7,301 nt of DNA from Bacilli bacterium (GTDB lineage: Bacteria > Bacillota_I > Bacilli_A > RF39 > UBA660). This document shows positions 1 through 5,490 of this stretch, piece after piece. Position numbers and translations under genes: made by a program. Each line of letters begins with the position of its first letter. Position 1 is the stretch's first letter. Below the pieces are notes generated by a model. That model was not told the origin of the DNA. It did not search any database and was given only the letters and a program-made list of their open reading frames with translations. The stretch covers positions 1 through 7,301 of the forward strand of contig JAFZPS010000001.1 of NCBI GenBank assembly GCA_017550205.1, written 5' to 3'.

Positions 1-327
1 AAGGGAGAACTTGAGGAAATGGAATTACCAAGTAGTAATATTCCATTTATTCTAGGTGGTGCCGCTACTGATATTCTAAATAACTACTATGGTATGAAAA
101 AAACAATTGAAAAACTACAAGATGAATTAAAAACCGGTTTAAATTCTAAAGATAAAGACGATATATCTTCATCAAAAAGATATTGTGAATTATTATTAAA
201 AGACTATGGTTTAAAGAAGAATGATTTCACTCCTTTTGATGTATTTAATGAAGATTCTTTATCTGATGAGGATTATATCGAAATTCCAAATACAGTTACA
301 GTTTATATAAAAACATATTATATATAG
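1..327 (+). CDS. 3' end of an unrecognised gene, paralog of the next gene (partial, cut by window edge)
   Basis: The frame is open from the first base and ends at TAG. An internal ATG at 19 exists, but GAGG lies only 2 bases before it and AGGGAG (2-7) is 11 bases away, so a gene that begins outside the window is more likely. The visible 108 residues are soluble and charged, with a helical middle, and have no membrane segment. They align with the last ~95 residues of the 262-aa protein encoded at 413-1201. Shared features are a GG turn, Y-x-x-M-x-K, L-x-L-x-D-(Y/F)-G-L-x-x-(N/S)-D-F and the tail P-x-T-(V/I)-T-(V/I)-Y ending in Y-I. The two are therefore tandem paralogs. The function is unknown and I recognise no catalytic motif. 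A terminator with a near-identical copy after the paralog follows 3 bases downstream. That this is a fragment is inferred from the homology; a true start at 19 remains possible. Confidence 0.75.
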   Translation, partial: KGELEEMELPSSNIPFILGGAATDILNNYYGMKKTIEKLQDELKTGLNSKDKDDISSSKRYCELLLKDYGLKKNDFTPFDVFNEDSLSDEDYIEIPNTVTVYIKTYYI

Positions 328-330
328 AAT

Positions 331-358
331 AAAACACATCATATGATGTGTTTTTTAT
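331..358 (+). terminator. Intrinsic terminator, palindromic, first copy
   Basis: A perfect 24-bp palindrome (331-354, arms built on ACACATCAT / ATGATGTGT) sits 3 bases after the stop codon and runs into TTTTTTATTATT. With a 4-6 base loop opened at its centre it makes a hairpin of roughly 9-10 bp followed by a T-tract. A near-identical palindrome recurs at 1207-1228. Confidence 0.85.
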
Positions 359-360
359 TA

Positions 361-388
361 TTGTAATTTAAAACCTCTATGATATAAT
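361..388 (+). promoter_or_regulatory. Sigma-A-type extended -10 promoter for the 262-aa gene
   Basis: The -10 is a perfect TATAAT (383-388), preceded by TGA, which makes an extended -10. The -35 is TTGTAA (361-366, 4 of 6 matches) with a 16-base spacer. Transcription should start near 395, just before the GGGAGG ribosome binding site (400-405), which leaves a very short leader. The promoter directly follows the T-tract of the preceding terminator. Confidence 0.7.
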
Positions 389-408
389 AATTCTAATCAG
401 GGAGGTTT
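371..408 (+). repeat. Inverted repeat AAACCTC...GAGGTTT spanning the -10 and ribosome binding site
   Basis: AAACCTC (371-377) is exactly complementary to GAGGTTT (402-408), 24 bases apart. The right arm contains the ribosome binding site of the 262-aa gene. The left arm is upstream of the -10 box, so RNA made from the local promoter would lack it, while read-through RNA from the upstream gene would carry both arms. It may be chance. Confidence 0.4.
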
Positions 409-412
409 ATGT

Positions 413-1201
413 ATGCCAAGAACTATGTTTGGTTATTATTCTTTAATAAAAACACTTGATGAATTAAAGAATAATTTAAAAGAATATGATGGGGTTTTAT
501 CAAAAGAGATGTTTGAGTATCTTAATTCTTTATTAGATTTAGATACATCAGTTGTAAGAAAAGAGATTAGTGATGAAAAAAGACGTGCATTAGCGAATCT
601 AGATATCTATGATGATATAGCAGACTATAATATTTATCATAGATCATTAAAACTTTTAAAAAATCTCAGCGAAAGTTTAGAATTAAAAATTGATGATGGT
701 AGATCAGGATTTGATTGGCTCCGTGCATCTAGTAAGGAAGGTACTAAAGCAAGATCTTTATTCTTATTTGCCTTTGGAAGCAATACTGGAGAAAAAAGAA
801 TTGAAATACCACAATATGTAGCAAATAATTCAAAAATACAAGAAGAAATAAATCGAATAAAAAATGACATGAGACATATACATGTTTCAGGTAGACGTGA
901 TGTAACTTATGATGGTGAACAACTAGTTGGAGGTCCTGGAGATTTAGAAATAAGTAATGCTATATCAAGATATGAAGCTATGCAAAAACGAGTTAATGAA
1001 TTAGAATCTAAGATTGAATTAACTGATGCTGACAAAAAAATAATTAATTATTCAGCACTAATCAGATATTTATTTCTTAATGATTTTGGATTAACAGACT
1101 CAGACTTTAAACAAGCAAAAACAACTAGTAAAGTATTAGAAAAAACTTATACTGTAGTTCCAAAAACTATTACAATCTATAGAACTACTGATTATATTTA
1201 A
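413..1201 (+). CDS. Unrecognised helical cytoplasmic protein, tandem paralog of the upstream gene
   Basis: I do not recognise this 262-aa protein. The start is set by GGGAGG seven bases upstream; an ATG at 409 is in another frame. It has no signal peptide and no membrane segment. Residues 1-90 are charged and helical, with heptad-like leucines (Leu-Asp-Glu-Leu, Leu-Asn-Ser-Leu-Leu). Around 95-135 there is a stretch with R-S-G-F-D-W-L and F-L-F-A-F-G-S-N, then I-E-I-P. Residues 140-160 look helical again, followed by a polar loop (H-I-H-V-S-G-R-R-D). From about 170 to the end it matches the partial upstream protein, closing with P-K-T-I-T-I-Y and a final Y-I. The repeated family plus its shared terminator points to local duplication. 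It has its own promoter, so the copies may be expressed independently. A structural, scaffold or binding role would fit a coiled-coil-rich protein but is only a guess. Confidence 0.85.
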   Translation: MPRTMFGYYSLIKTLDELKNNLKEYDGVLSKEMFEYLNSLLDLDTSVVRKEISDEKRRALANLDIYDDIADYNIYHRSLKLLKNLSESLELKIDDGRSGFDWLRASSKEGTKARSLFLFAFGSNTGEKRIEIPQYVANNSKIQEEINRIKNDMRHIHVSGRRDVTYDGEQLVGGPGDLEISNAISRYEAMQKRVNELESKIELTDADKKIINYSALIRYLFLNDFGLTDSDFKQAKTTSKVLEKTYTVVPKTITIYRTTDYI

Positions 1202-1204
1202 AAT

Positions 1205-1236
1205 AAAAACACATCATATGATGTGTTTATTTTTTT
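1205..1236. terminator. Bidirectional intrinsic terminator, second copy, overlapping the LysR stop codon
   Basis: A perfect 22-bp palindrome (1207-1228) with the same core as 331-354 begins 5 bases after the TAA of the 262-aa gene. On the plus strand it leads into TTTATTTTTTT; on the minus strand it leads into TTTTTATTT. It can therefore stop both converging transcription units. The LysR stop codon (1227-1229) lies at its right edge. Confidence 0.85.
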
Positions 1237-2114
1237 GTAATCATTTCTATTAATTTATTAACACTATAGTTAGGTGTTTTTTTATTTATAGTAGCTAATC
1301 CTATATATCTTTTATCTACTTTAGGTTCTACTTTTATTTCATATAATTCTTTATTATCTAATTCTTTCTTTATAAATTCTTTAGTAGCATAACCTATACC
1401 AAAACCAGCATGTACTAAGTCCATTATTAAATTATAACTTACTACTTCTAATTGAGGTTTTATATCCATATTATATTTTTTTAAATAGTTATTTAAATAA
1501 GTTCTTGTATTAGATGGTAATTTTTGAAATATAAGTGGATAATCTTTTAATTCTTCTAATTTCAATTTACCTTTTGTTTTATCATAATACTCTTTATTAC
1601 CTACAAATATATCTTGAACATCACAGATAGGTATTATATTTAAATCTTTATTCTCAGTCATGGGAAGATTTAAAAATAATATATCTAGATTACCATTTCT
1701 TAAGTCTTTAATTAAATTAACAGTAAGATTATTAACTATTTGTATATCTATTTTAGGATACTTCTTATGAAATTCTTCTAAGTATGGCATTACTACATGT
1801 CTACATACTGTGGTAGATGAACCTATTCTTATTACTCCACTATCTAAGTTTTTTAAATTAGATAAAGTATTTTCTCCATTATTAATAGTATCCATAGCTG
1901 ATTTTATATATTCATATAGAATACTACCCTCTTCTGTTAAAACTACACCATGTTTAGTTCTTGTGAATAAACTTGTATCTAATTGTTCTTCTAATTTTTT
2001 AATTTGAAATGTAATAGCTGGTTGAGAGATAAATAATTTATCTGCAGCTGCTGATATACTACCACATTGAGCTACTACATAAAATAATTTGTATAAATCT
2101 AAACTAATATCCAT
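1227..2114 (-). CDS. LysR-type transcriptional regulator
   Basis: At 295 aa it has the usual length for the LysR family and is complete. Residues 1-65 form the N-terminal winged helix-turn-helix: S-I-S-A-A-A-D-K-L, then S-Q-P-A-I-T-F-Q-I-K-K-L-E (recognition helix, about 30-42), then L-F-T-R and L-T-E-E-G. A linker helix follows at about 66-90. The effector-binding domain runs from about 92 (G-V-I-R-I-G-S-S) to the end and includes P-Y-L-E-E-F-H-K-K-Y-P, L-D-I-L-F and G-F-G-I-G-Y-A. Such proteins act as tetramers on DNA and sense a small ligand. The ligand cannot be read from sequence, so I give no symbol. GGAG lies six bases before the ATG. The gene diverges from the 371-aa gene at 2206, the usual arrangement for a LysR protein and its target. 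It converges on the 262-aa gene with a shared terminator. Confidence 0.95.
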   Translation of the reverse strand: MDISLDLYKLFYVVAQCGSISAAADKLFISQPAITFQIKKLEEQLDTSLFTRTKHGVVLTEEGSILYEYIKSAMDTINNGENTLSNLKNLDSGVIRIGSSTTVCRHVVMPYLEEFHKKYPKIDIQIVNNLTVNLIKDLRNGNLDILFLNLPMTENKDLNIIPICDVQDIFVGNKEYYDKTKGKLKLEELKDYPLIFQKLPSNTRTYLNNYLKKYNMDIKPQLEVVSYNLIMDLVHAGFGIGYATKEFIKKELDNKELYEIKVEPKVDKRYIGLATINKKTPNYSVNKLIEMITKK

Positions 2115-2153
2115 ATATAACTCCTACTTATATTTAATATCAAAAATATATAT

Positions 2154-2182
2154 TTTATCTATATTATAAAATGTACTATACT
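2154..2182 (+). promoter_or_regulatory. Probable weak promoter for the 371-aa gene
   Basis: TATACT (2177-2182) is the best -10 candidate upstream of the gene. The only -35 candidate at 17-base spacing is the poor TTTATC (2154-2159). A weak -35 that overlaps the divergent LysR promoter is what an activator-dependent LysR target often looks like, but this is inference in a very AT-rich region. Confidence 0.4.
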
Positions 2183-2191
2183 TTAAGTCAA
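2163..2191 (-). promoter_or_regulatory. Strong sigma-A-type promoter for the LysR gene
   Basis: Read on the minus strand, TTGACT (2191-2186) and a perfect TATAAT (2168-2163) are separated by exactly 17 bases. The start site should be near 2157, which gives a leader of about 42 bases. The -35 box abuts the ribosome binding site of the divergent gene and the element overlaps that gene's likely -10. Confidence 0.8.
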
Positions 2192-2205
2192 GAGGAGATG
2201 ATTTT

Positions 2206-3321
2206 ATGAAAGGCTATTATAAAAAAGAATGGGATAAGGATGATGATACTACAAAAAAACTATATGAGGAGATAAAGGATATTGCATTAGGTATACAACC
2301 AGAGTATTACAGAAAAAAATCTTATTTAGAGGGTTTGTGTTGCACTACAACGGAAGAAGAAAAATACTACCATGAATATGGTTCTACTACATTTTTAAAT
2401 GTTAAGAGTGATGTGGTTAATATTGAATTTACTCATTGGCATCAACCTGATGCTGATTGTAAATATAAACTTTATTATAAACCTTTTTATATAGCTACTA
2501 TTACTGTAAATGGTAAGAAGGTTTGGGAAATATCTGGTATTGGTGATTTTGAATGGGTAAATGAGATTGTAGGATATGACTACTACCTAGAATATAAAGC
2601 ATCTGATACAAAAATTCCTATGCATATTCTAACTCCAAAATTAGAGATAGATAAAAAAGAAAAAACAACACCTAAAATTAAAAAAACTGAATATATACCT
2701 GTTAATAAACCTCTTGCTTTTGATGATCTTAATAGTAGTAAAAAGCATTTCTTAGTAAGAGCTGGTGATGCATACTCTAATCTAATAGCAAGTTCTGTTA
2801 CATTTGATAAGAAAATGTTAGCTAAAGCTATAACTACCCTATTAAAGATTATTAATAATGAAGATTATACATATAAAACTATAACTGAAGCTCATCAAAG
2901 AATAGAACATTATGGTTGGTATGGTGATACTGATATTGTAACTGTAGAAAACAATGTAGATGTAATTGTACAATCTAATTATAAAGGTAGTTATAGAACA
3001 GAAGATACTGAAACTATTATTTATGAATTAATTAATAATGGAGATATTGTTGTAGCTTTTCATCATGATAATAATAAAGTATTTGTTTTATATAAAACAC
3101 AGGATGGTAAACTAGTTCCAAATTTTAAATATAATCAAAATGGTTATATAAAAGAATTTATTGATTATTTAATTCAGTATAGATATCAAAGAGAAATAAC
3201 TGATATGACTGATAAAGATATTTCTATATGTATCCAAAAATTTATTGAAGATAAAGCTGATATAATTCAAAAGAATCATGAGGAATGGATAAATCAAAAA
3301 ATTAAGGACTTTAAAAGTTAA
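2206..3321 (+). CDS. Unrecognised two-part soluble protein divergent from LysR
   Basis: I do not recognise this 371-aa protein. The start is supported by AGAGGAGA (2191-2198), eight bases from the ATG. There is no signal peptide or membrane segment. Residues 1-140 are rich in Tyr, Trp and Lys, with strand-like stretches such as I-E-F-T-H-W-H-Q-P and K-L-Y-Y-K-P-F-Y-I-A-T-I-T-V-N-G-K-K-V-W-E-I-S. Residues 145-168 form a Lys/Thr/Pro-rich linker. Residues 170-330 begin with a helical part (L-A-K-A-I-T-T-L-L-K-I-I) and then have two strand-like hydrophobic runs (V-D-V-I-V-Q-S and D-I-V-V-A-F-H-H-D-N-N-K-V-F-V-L-Y-K). The last 40 residues are a charged helix. It may be the target of the divergent LysR protein. 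The next gene follows 59 bases downstream, and I found no convincing terminator between them, so partial co-transcription is possible. Confidence 0.85.
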   Translation: MKGYYKKEWDKDDDTTKKLYEEIKDIALGIQPEYYRKKSYLEGLCCTTTEEEKYYHEYGSTTFLNVKSDVVNIEFTHWHQPDADCKYKLYYKPFYIATITVNGKKVWEISGIGDFEWVNEIVGYDYYLEYKASDTKIPMHILTPKLEIDKKEKTTPKIKKTEYIPVNKPLAFDDLNSSKKHFLVRAGDAYSNLIASSVTFDKKMLAKAITTLLKIINNEDYTYKTITEAHQRIEHYGWYGDTDIVTVENNVDVIVQSNYKGSYRTEDTETIIYELINNGDIVVAFHHDNNKVFVLYKTQDGKLVPNFKYNQNGYIKEFIDYLIQYRYQREITDMTDKDISICIQKFIEDKADIIQKNHEEWINQKIKDFKS

Positions 3322-3327
3322 TTTTTA

Positions 3328-3355
3328 TTTACTTTTCCTATTTTTGTGATATGAT
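3328..3355 (+). promoter_or_regulatory. Extended -10 promoter for the transglutaminase-like gene
   Basis: TATGAT (3350-3355, 5 of 6 matches) is preceded by TGA, an extended -10. TTTACT (3328-3333, 4 of 6) lies 16 bases upstream as the -35. Transcription would begin near 3361-3363, at the left edge of the small hairpin over the ribosome binding site. Confidence 0.6.
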
Positions 3356-3360
3356 ATTAG

Positions 3361-3376
3361 TCACCTAAAGGGGTGA
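3361..3376 (+). promoter_or_regulatory. Short hairpin that pairs part of the ribosome binding site
   Basis: TCACC (3361-3365) is complementary to GGTGA (3372-3376) with a six-base TAAAGG loop. The right arm takes up half of the AGGGG Shine-Dalgarno (3369-3373), 7 bases before the ATG. The stem is only 5 bp, so any effect on translation would be mild. Confidence 0.35.
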
Positions 3377-3380
3377 TATT

Positions 3381-4172
3381 ATGAATCTTATACAAATGCT
3401 TGATGATGAAATAAGACAGTTACATTTAACGGATTTTGAAAAAGCTAGATACATATACTTAAGATGTTGTGAGATATTTTCCTTTGATTCTAGATTTGGA
3501 TATACAAATGTATTCGATGATGTTGATCTTTATAATAAAATACTAAATAAAAAATTTGATATAGAAAATGTTACTGATGAATTAGTTATATGTTTTAGTT
3601 TTTCAAAATATATATTAAAACCCCTAATAGATAATTTAACCAACTTAAATTGTAGTGTTGTTGCAAGAGGAACACATGCTTATATACTATTAGATTATAA
3701 ATGTACAGAATGGAAGTTAGATGCTACTTTAGGAGATTTTTCTAGAGTGAAACTAAATCTGCCAACTTCAGGATTTAAGTGTAAGCATCCTAATCTTATG
3801 TGTGAATTAGATGATATAGATTTGAGTTTGGGATTTAAGAAAAAGTCTGTTGATGATTATATGAATTTGATTACAGGAATTAGTTCTACTGAAAAAATTA
3901 TTAGTATTGGAGAATTATTATCTAATAGTATAGTTAAATATCATTATGCTGATACCTGGTTTTTATTTGACGAAGTATTATGTGGTTATAATTATTCTAA
4001 TGATAATAATACATACTTAAGTAAAGATTATGAATTTCATAGATTAATAGATACTACAGATGATTATAGTTTCTTTGATTTATCTAAAAGAGATGGTGTT
4101 TGCTCTATAAAAAGAATAACTCGAATTAATTATGAAACGCTTGCAAAATCCTTAAGTAAGAAAAAAAAATAG
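3381..4172 (+). CDS. Transglutaminase-like / papain-fold cysteine hydrolase superfamily protein (putative)
   Basis: This 263-aa soluble protein has AGGGG seven bases before its ATG. The layout resembles the transglutaminase-like superfamily. A helical N-terminus contains D-F-E-K-A-R-Y-I-Y-L-R (18-28), then F-S-F-D-S-R-F-G-Y. A candidate nucleophile Cys71 (I-C-F-S-F-S-K-Y) starts a helix that runs to Leu86. His99 follows in R-G-T-H-A-Y-I-L-L, and Asp114 in W-K-L-D-A-T. The order Cys, His, Asp, with spacing of about 28 and 15 residues, and the aromatic before the Asp, are the family's hallmarks. Members include proteases, cross-linking enzymes and inactive relatives, and the substrate cannot be predicted. 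With no signal peptide it should act in the cytoplasm. The 120-residue C-terminal part (about 145-263) has no feature I know. It converges with the wall-hydrolase gene, with a shared terminator. The fold is inferred from motifs alone. Confidence 0.7.
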   Translation: MNLIQMLDDEIRQLHLTDFEKARYIYLRCCEIFSFDSRFGYTNVFDDVDLYNKILNKKFDIENVTDELVICFSFSKYILKPLIDNLTNLNCSVVARGTHAYILLDYKCTEWKLDATLGDFSRVKLNLPTSGFKCKHPNLMCELDDIDLSLGFKKKSVDDYMNLITGISSTEKIISIGELLSNSIVKYHYADTWFLFDEVLCGYNYSNDNNTYLSKDYEFHRLIDTTDDYSFFDLSKRDGVCSIKRITRINYETLAKSLSKKKK

Positions 4173-4192
4173 ATTCTAATGAATCTATTTTT
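4165..4192. terminator. Bidirectional intrinsic terminator containing both stop codons
   Basis: A 12-bp stem, 4165-4176 paired with 4181-4192 (core TAGATTC / GAATCTA), has a TAAT loop. Its outer bases are A-runs on one side and T-runs on the other, so it works as a terminator in both directions. The TAG of the plus-strand gene (4170-4172) and the TAG of the minus-strand gene (4187-4185) lie in opposite arms. Confidence 0.85.
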
Positions 4193-5282
4193 CATATATT
4201 ATTTTATCTTCTTTTGTTGGATAAACTAAGTCTCTACTATAGTTGAATTTATTATAGTAATAATCATATCCTTTATTTTTTAAATTATAATAAATACTTC
4301 CTACTAGATTTCTCCAGTATTTTGGATCTTCACAATATGTATATGACATAGCATATATTTTTTCTATACCACTATCTTCTCTTACTGAGAAATTATTATA
4401 TAGGATTTCTACATATCTAAATAATCCTTCTGCTTCATTTTTAAATATTATATATCCAGTAGAAGTAGTTGGATGAGGATCATTTTTTCTTTTATGTAGA
4501 CCACCTACATTATAATAATGTTTAAAGTTGTAAGAATCTAGTTTAACTCCACTTTCTCCATAAGCTACAGCTAAAGCTATATCTGGATTAACTCCTTGTA
4601 CAACAGAGAATTTATATATTAATTCTTCTGGTTTATAATTACTTAATTTATATTCTTTTACATTTATATCAGTTAAATCATATTTACTTGGATAATTAGA
4701 AATATCCGCTATTGTTTTAGCAATAGCTTGTTCTTTAGAAGAATATTGTTTACCATTAAGTATATTTTCTTCTTTCCATGCATCTTCATTTAATTCTATT
4801 AATTCATAGATTTTATTTCCTACTTTTTTATCATCTAATTGGAATACATTAGAATAGAAAGCAATTATTTCATTAACTGTTTCAAAATCTAATTTTACTT
4901 CTTTTTCTCTATTATGATAAATTCCATCTTCTGCACCTATAAATTCATCTGAATCTATATTAAAATATCTTGAATATACTGGTGTTGGTGTTGGGGTTTG
5001 TGTTGGAGTTGGTGTTGGTTCTGATACATAATAAATTGTTTTTCCACCTACTTCTAAAGTACCATTAACTACATAGTTTTTATCTTTTTCCATATTTTCA
5101 TGTGAAATACGTACTTCTTCATCTAATAGTTCTTGGAATTTTTTACTTAACCTAGTATTCTTTTCTTCTTCTACTGCTTTTTTATATTTTCTATCTACTA
5201 TTATATAACCTGAAGCTAGTATAAAAATAGCTGTTGTTAAAGATAGAATTATTAACCTTGTATTACTTCCTTTTTTCTTCAT
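4185..5282 (-). CDS. Membrane-anchored lysozyme/glucosaminidase-like peptidoglycan hydrolase (putative)
   Basis: The 365-aa protein begins MKKKG and has a single hydrophobic segment at about 9-29 with no cleavage motif that I can see, so it is probably anchored with its bulk outside the cell. A charged helical stalk (30-65) and a short V-x-G-x-L-E-V-G-G-K-T-I-Y-Y stretch lead to a Pro-Thr linker (89-101). Residues 130-210 are a helical, unrecognised part. The lysozyme-like domain covers about 215-345. It has V-N-P-D-I-A-L-A-V-A-Y-G-E-S-G with Glu243 as the likely catalytic acid, then N-V-G-G-L (258-262), and N-E-A-E-G-L-F-R-Y-V-E-I-L-Y. This pattern is typical of glucosaminidase/transglycosylase enzymes that cut glycan strands. 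AGGGG (5290-5294) sets the start. It is near glmS and has its own promoter. The bond cleaved is not determined. Confidence 0.8.
   Translation of the reverse strand: MKKKGSNTRLIILSLTTAIFILASGYIIVDRKYKKAVEEEKNTRLSKKFQELLDEEVRISHENMEKDKNYVVNGTLEVGGKTIYYVSEPTPTPTQTPTPTPVYSRYFNIDSDEFIGAEDGIYHNREKEVKLDFETVNEIIAFYSNVFQLDDKKVGNKIYELIELNEDAWKEENILNGKQYSSKEQAIAKTIADISNYPSKYDLTDINVKEYKLSNYKPEELIYKFSVVQGVNPDIALAVAYGESGVKLDSYNFKHYYNVGGLHKRKNDPHPTTSTGYIIFKNEAEGLFRYVEILYNNFSVREDSGIEKIYAMSYTYCEDPKYWRNLVGSIYYNLKNKGYDYYYNKFNYSRDLVYPTKEDKIIYEK
4980..5018 (-). repeat. Pro-Thr dipeptide repeat in the hydrolase gene
   Basis: These bases encode 13 residues of alternating Pro and Thr, broken once by Gln95, through an imperfect CCA/ACA-type hexamer repeat. 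Such repeats form extended linkers in Gram-positive surface proteins and can change length by slippage. Confidence 0.85.
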
Positions 5283-5306
5283 ACTACCACCCCTAAAAGT
5301 TCCTAT

Positions 5307-5335
5307 ATTTTATCATAAAATAAAAGAAAAGTCAA
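5307..5335 (-). promoter_or_regulatory. Strong sigma-A-type promoter for the wall-hydrolase gene
   Basis: On the minus strand TTGACT (5335-5330) and TAAAAT (5312-5307) are separated by 17 bases, and TGA before the -10 makes it an extended -10. It lies directly downstream of the 45-codon gene, so the hydrolase gene can be expressed independently of glmS. Confidence 0.75.
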
Positions 5336-5345
5336 AAAACTTTTC
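5321..5345 (-). terminator. Possible weak terminator after the 45-codon gene
   Basis: On the minus strand GAAAAGT and ACTTTTC (5345-5339 and 5332-5326) pair with a six-base loop and are followed by TTTTATTTTAT. The stem is AT-rich and weak. It overlaps the -35 and spacer of the hydrolase promoter, so the palindrome may be incidental. Confidence 0.35.
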
Positions 5346-5352
5346 CTTTTTT

Positions 5353-5490
5353 CTATCTACAATTATTAGTGTTATTATTATTTCCAAAACCCCAGAATAG
5401 GAAGAAAATAATAATGATTACTATAAATATTGCCCACCAACCATTAAAACCTTCATTATTAGTAGTTGGGTATGGATATCCATAATACAT
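5353..5490 (-). CDS. YjcZ-like single-span membrane miniprotein (45 aa)
   Basis: AAGGAG (5503-5498) lies seven bases before this ATG; an in-frame ATG at 5496 would have only one base of spacing, so the second ATG is chosen. The 45 residues begin M-Y-Y-G-Y-P-Y-P, continue with a polar N-N-E-G-F-N-G stretch and W-W, then a hydrophobic run of about 16 residues (A-I-F-I-V-I-I-I-I-F-F-L-F), and end W-G-F-G followed by an Asn-rich tail and Cys-Arg. Small size, a Gly/Tyr-rich N-terminus and one membrane span match the general plan of the YjcZ family, small proteins first noted in spore-forming Bacilli, but the match is in layout rather than exact sequence. The gene lies 46 bases after glmS on the same strand with no terminator between, so it is probably transcribed with glmS. 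A 10-bp inverted repeat encloses its ribosome binding site. Confidence 0.8.
   Translation of the reverse strand: MYYGYPYPTTNNEGFNGWWAIFIVIIIIFFLFWGFGNNNNTNNCR

Noticed and set aside
637..870. 77-codon open frame on the minus strand
   Set aside because: It lies wholly inside the 262-aa gene on the opposite strand, has no ribosome binding site that I can see and resembles no protein; it is a shadow frame.
1810..2007. 65-codon open frame on the plus strand
   Set aside because: It is the reverse complement of the LysR coding region, whose protein family match is clear.
2115..2133. Dyad ATATAA-N7-TTATAT as a LysR operator
   Set aside because: The spacing resembles a LysR box, but it sits between the LysR ribosome binding site and leader, away from both -35 boxes, and is made of A and T only in an A/T-rich gap, so chance is likely.
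3307..3330. Terminator after the 371-aa gene (ACTTT-A-AAAGT followed by T-rich sequence)
   Set aside because: The arms are 5 bp with a single-base centre and cannot form a stable hairpin; the T-run alone is not evidence.
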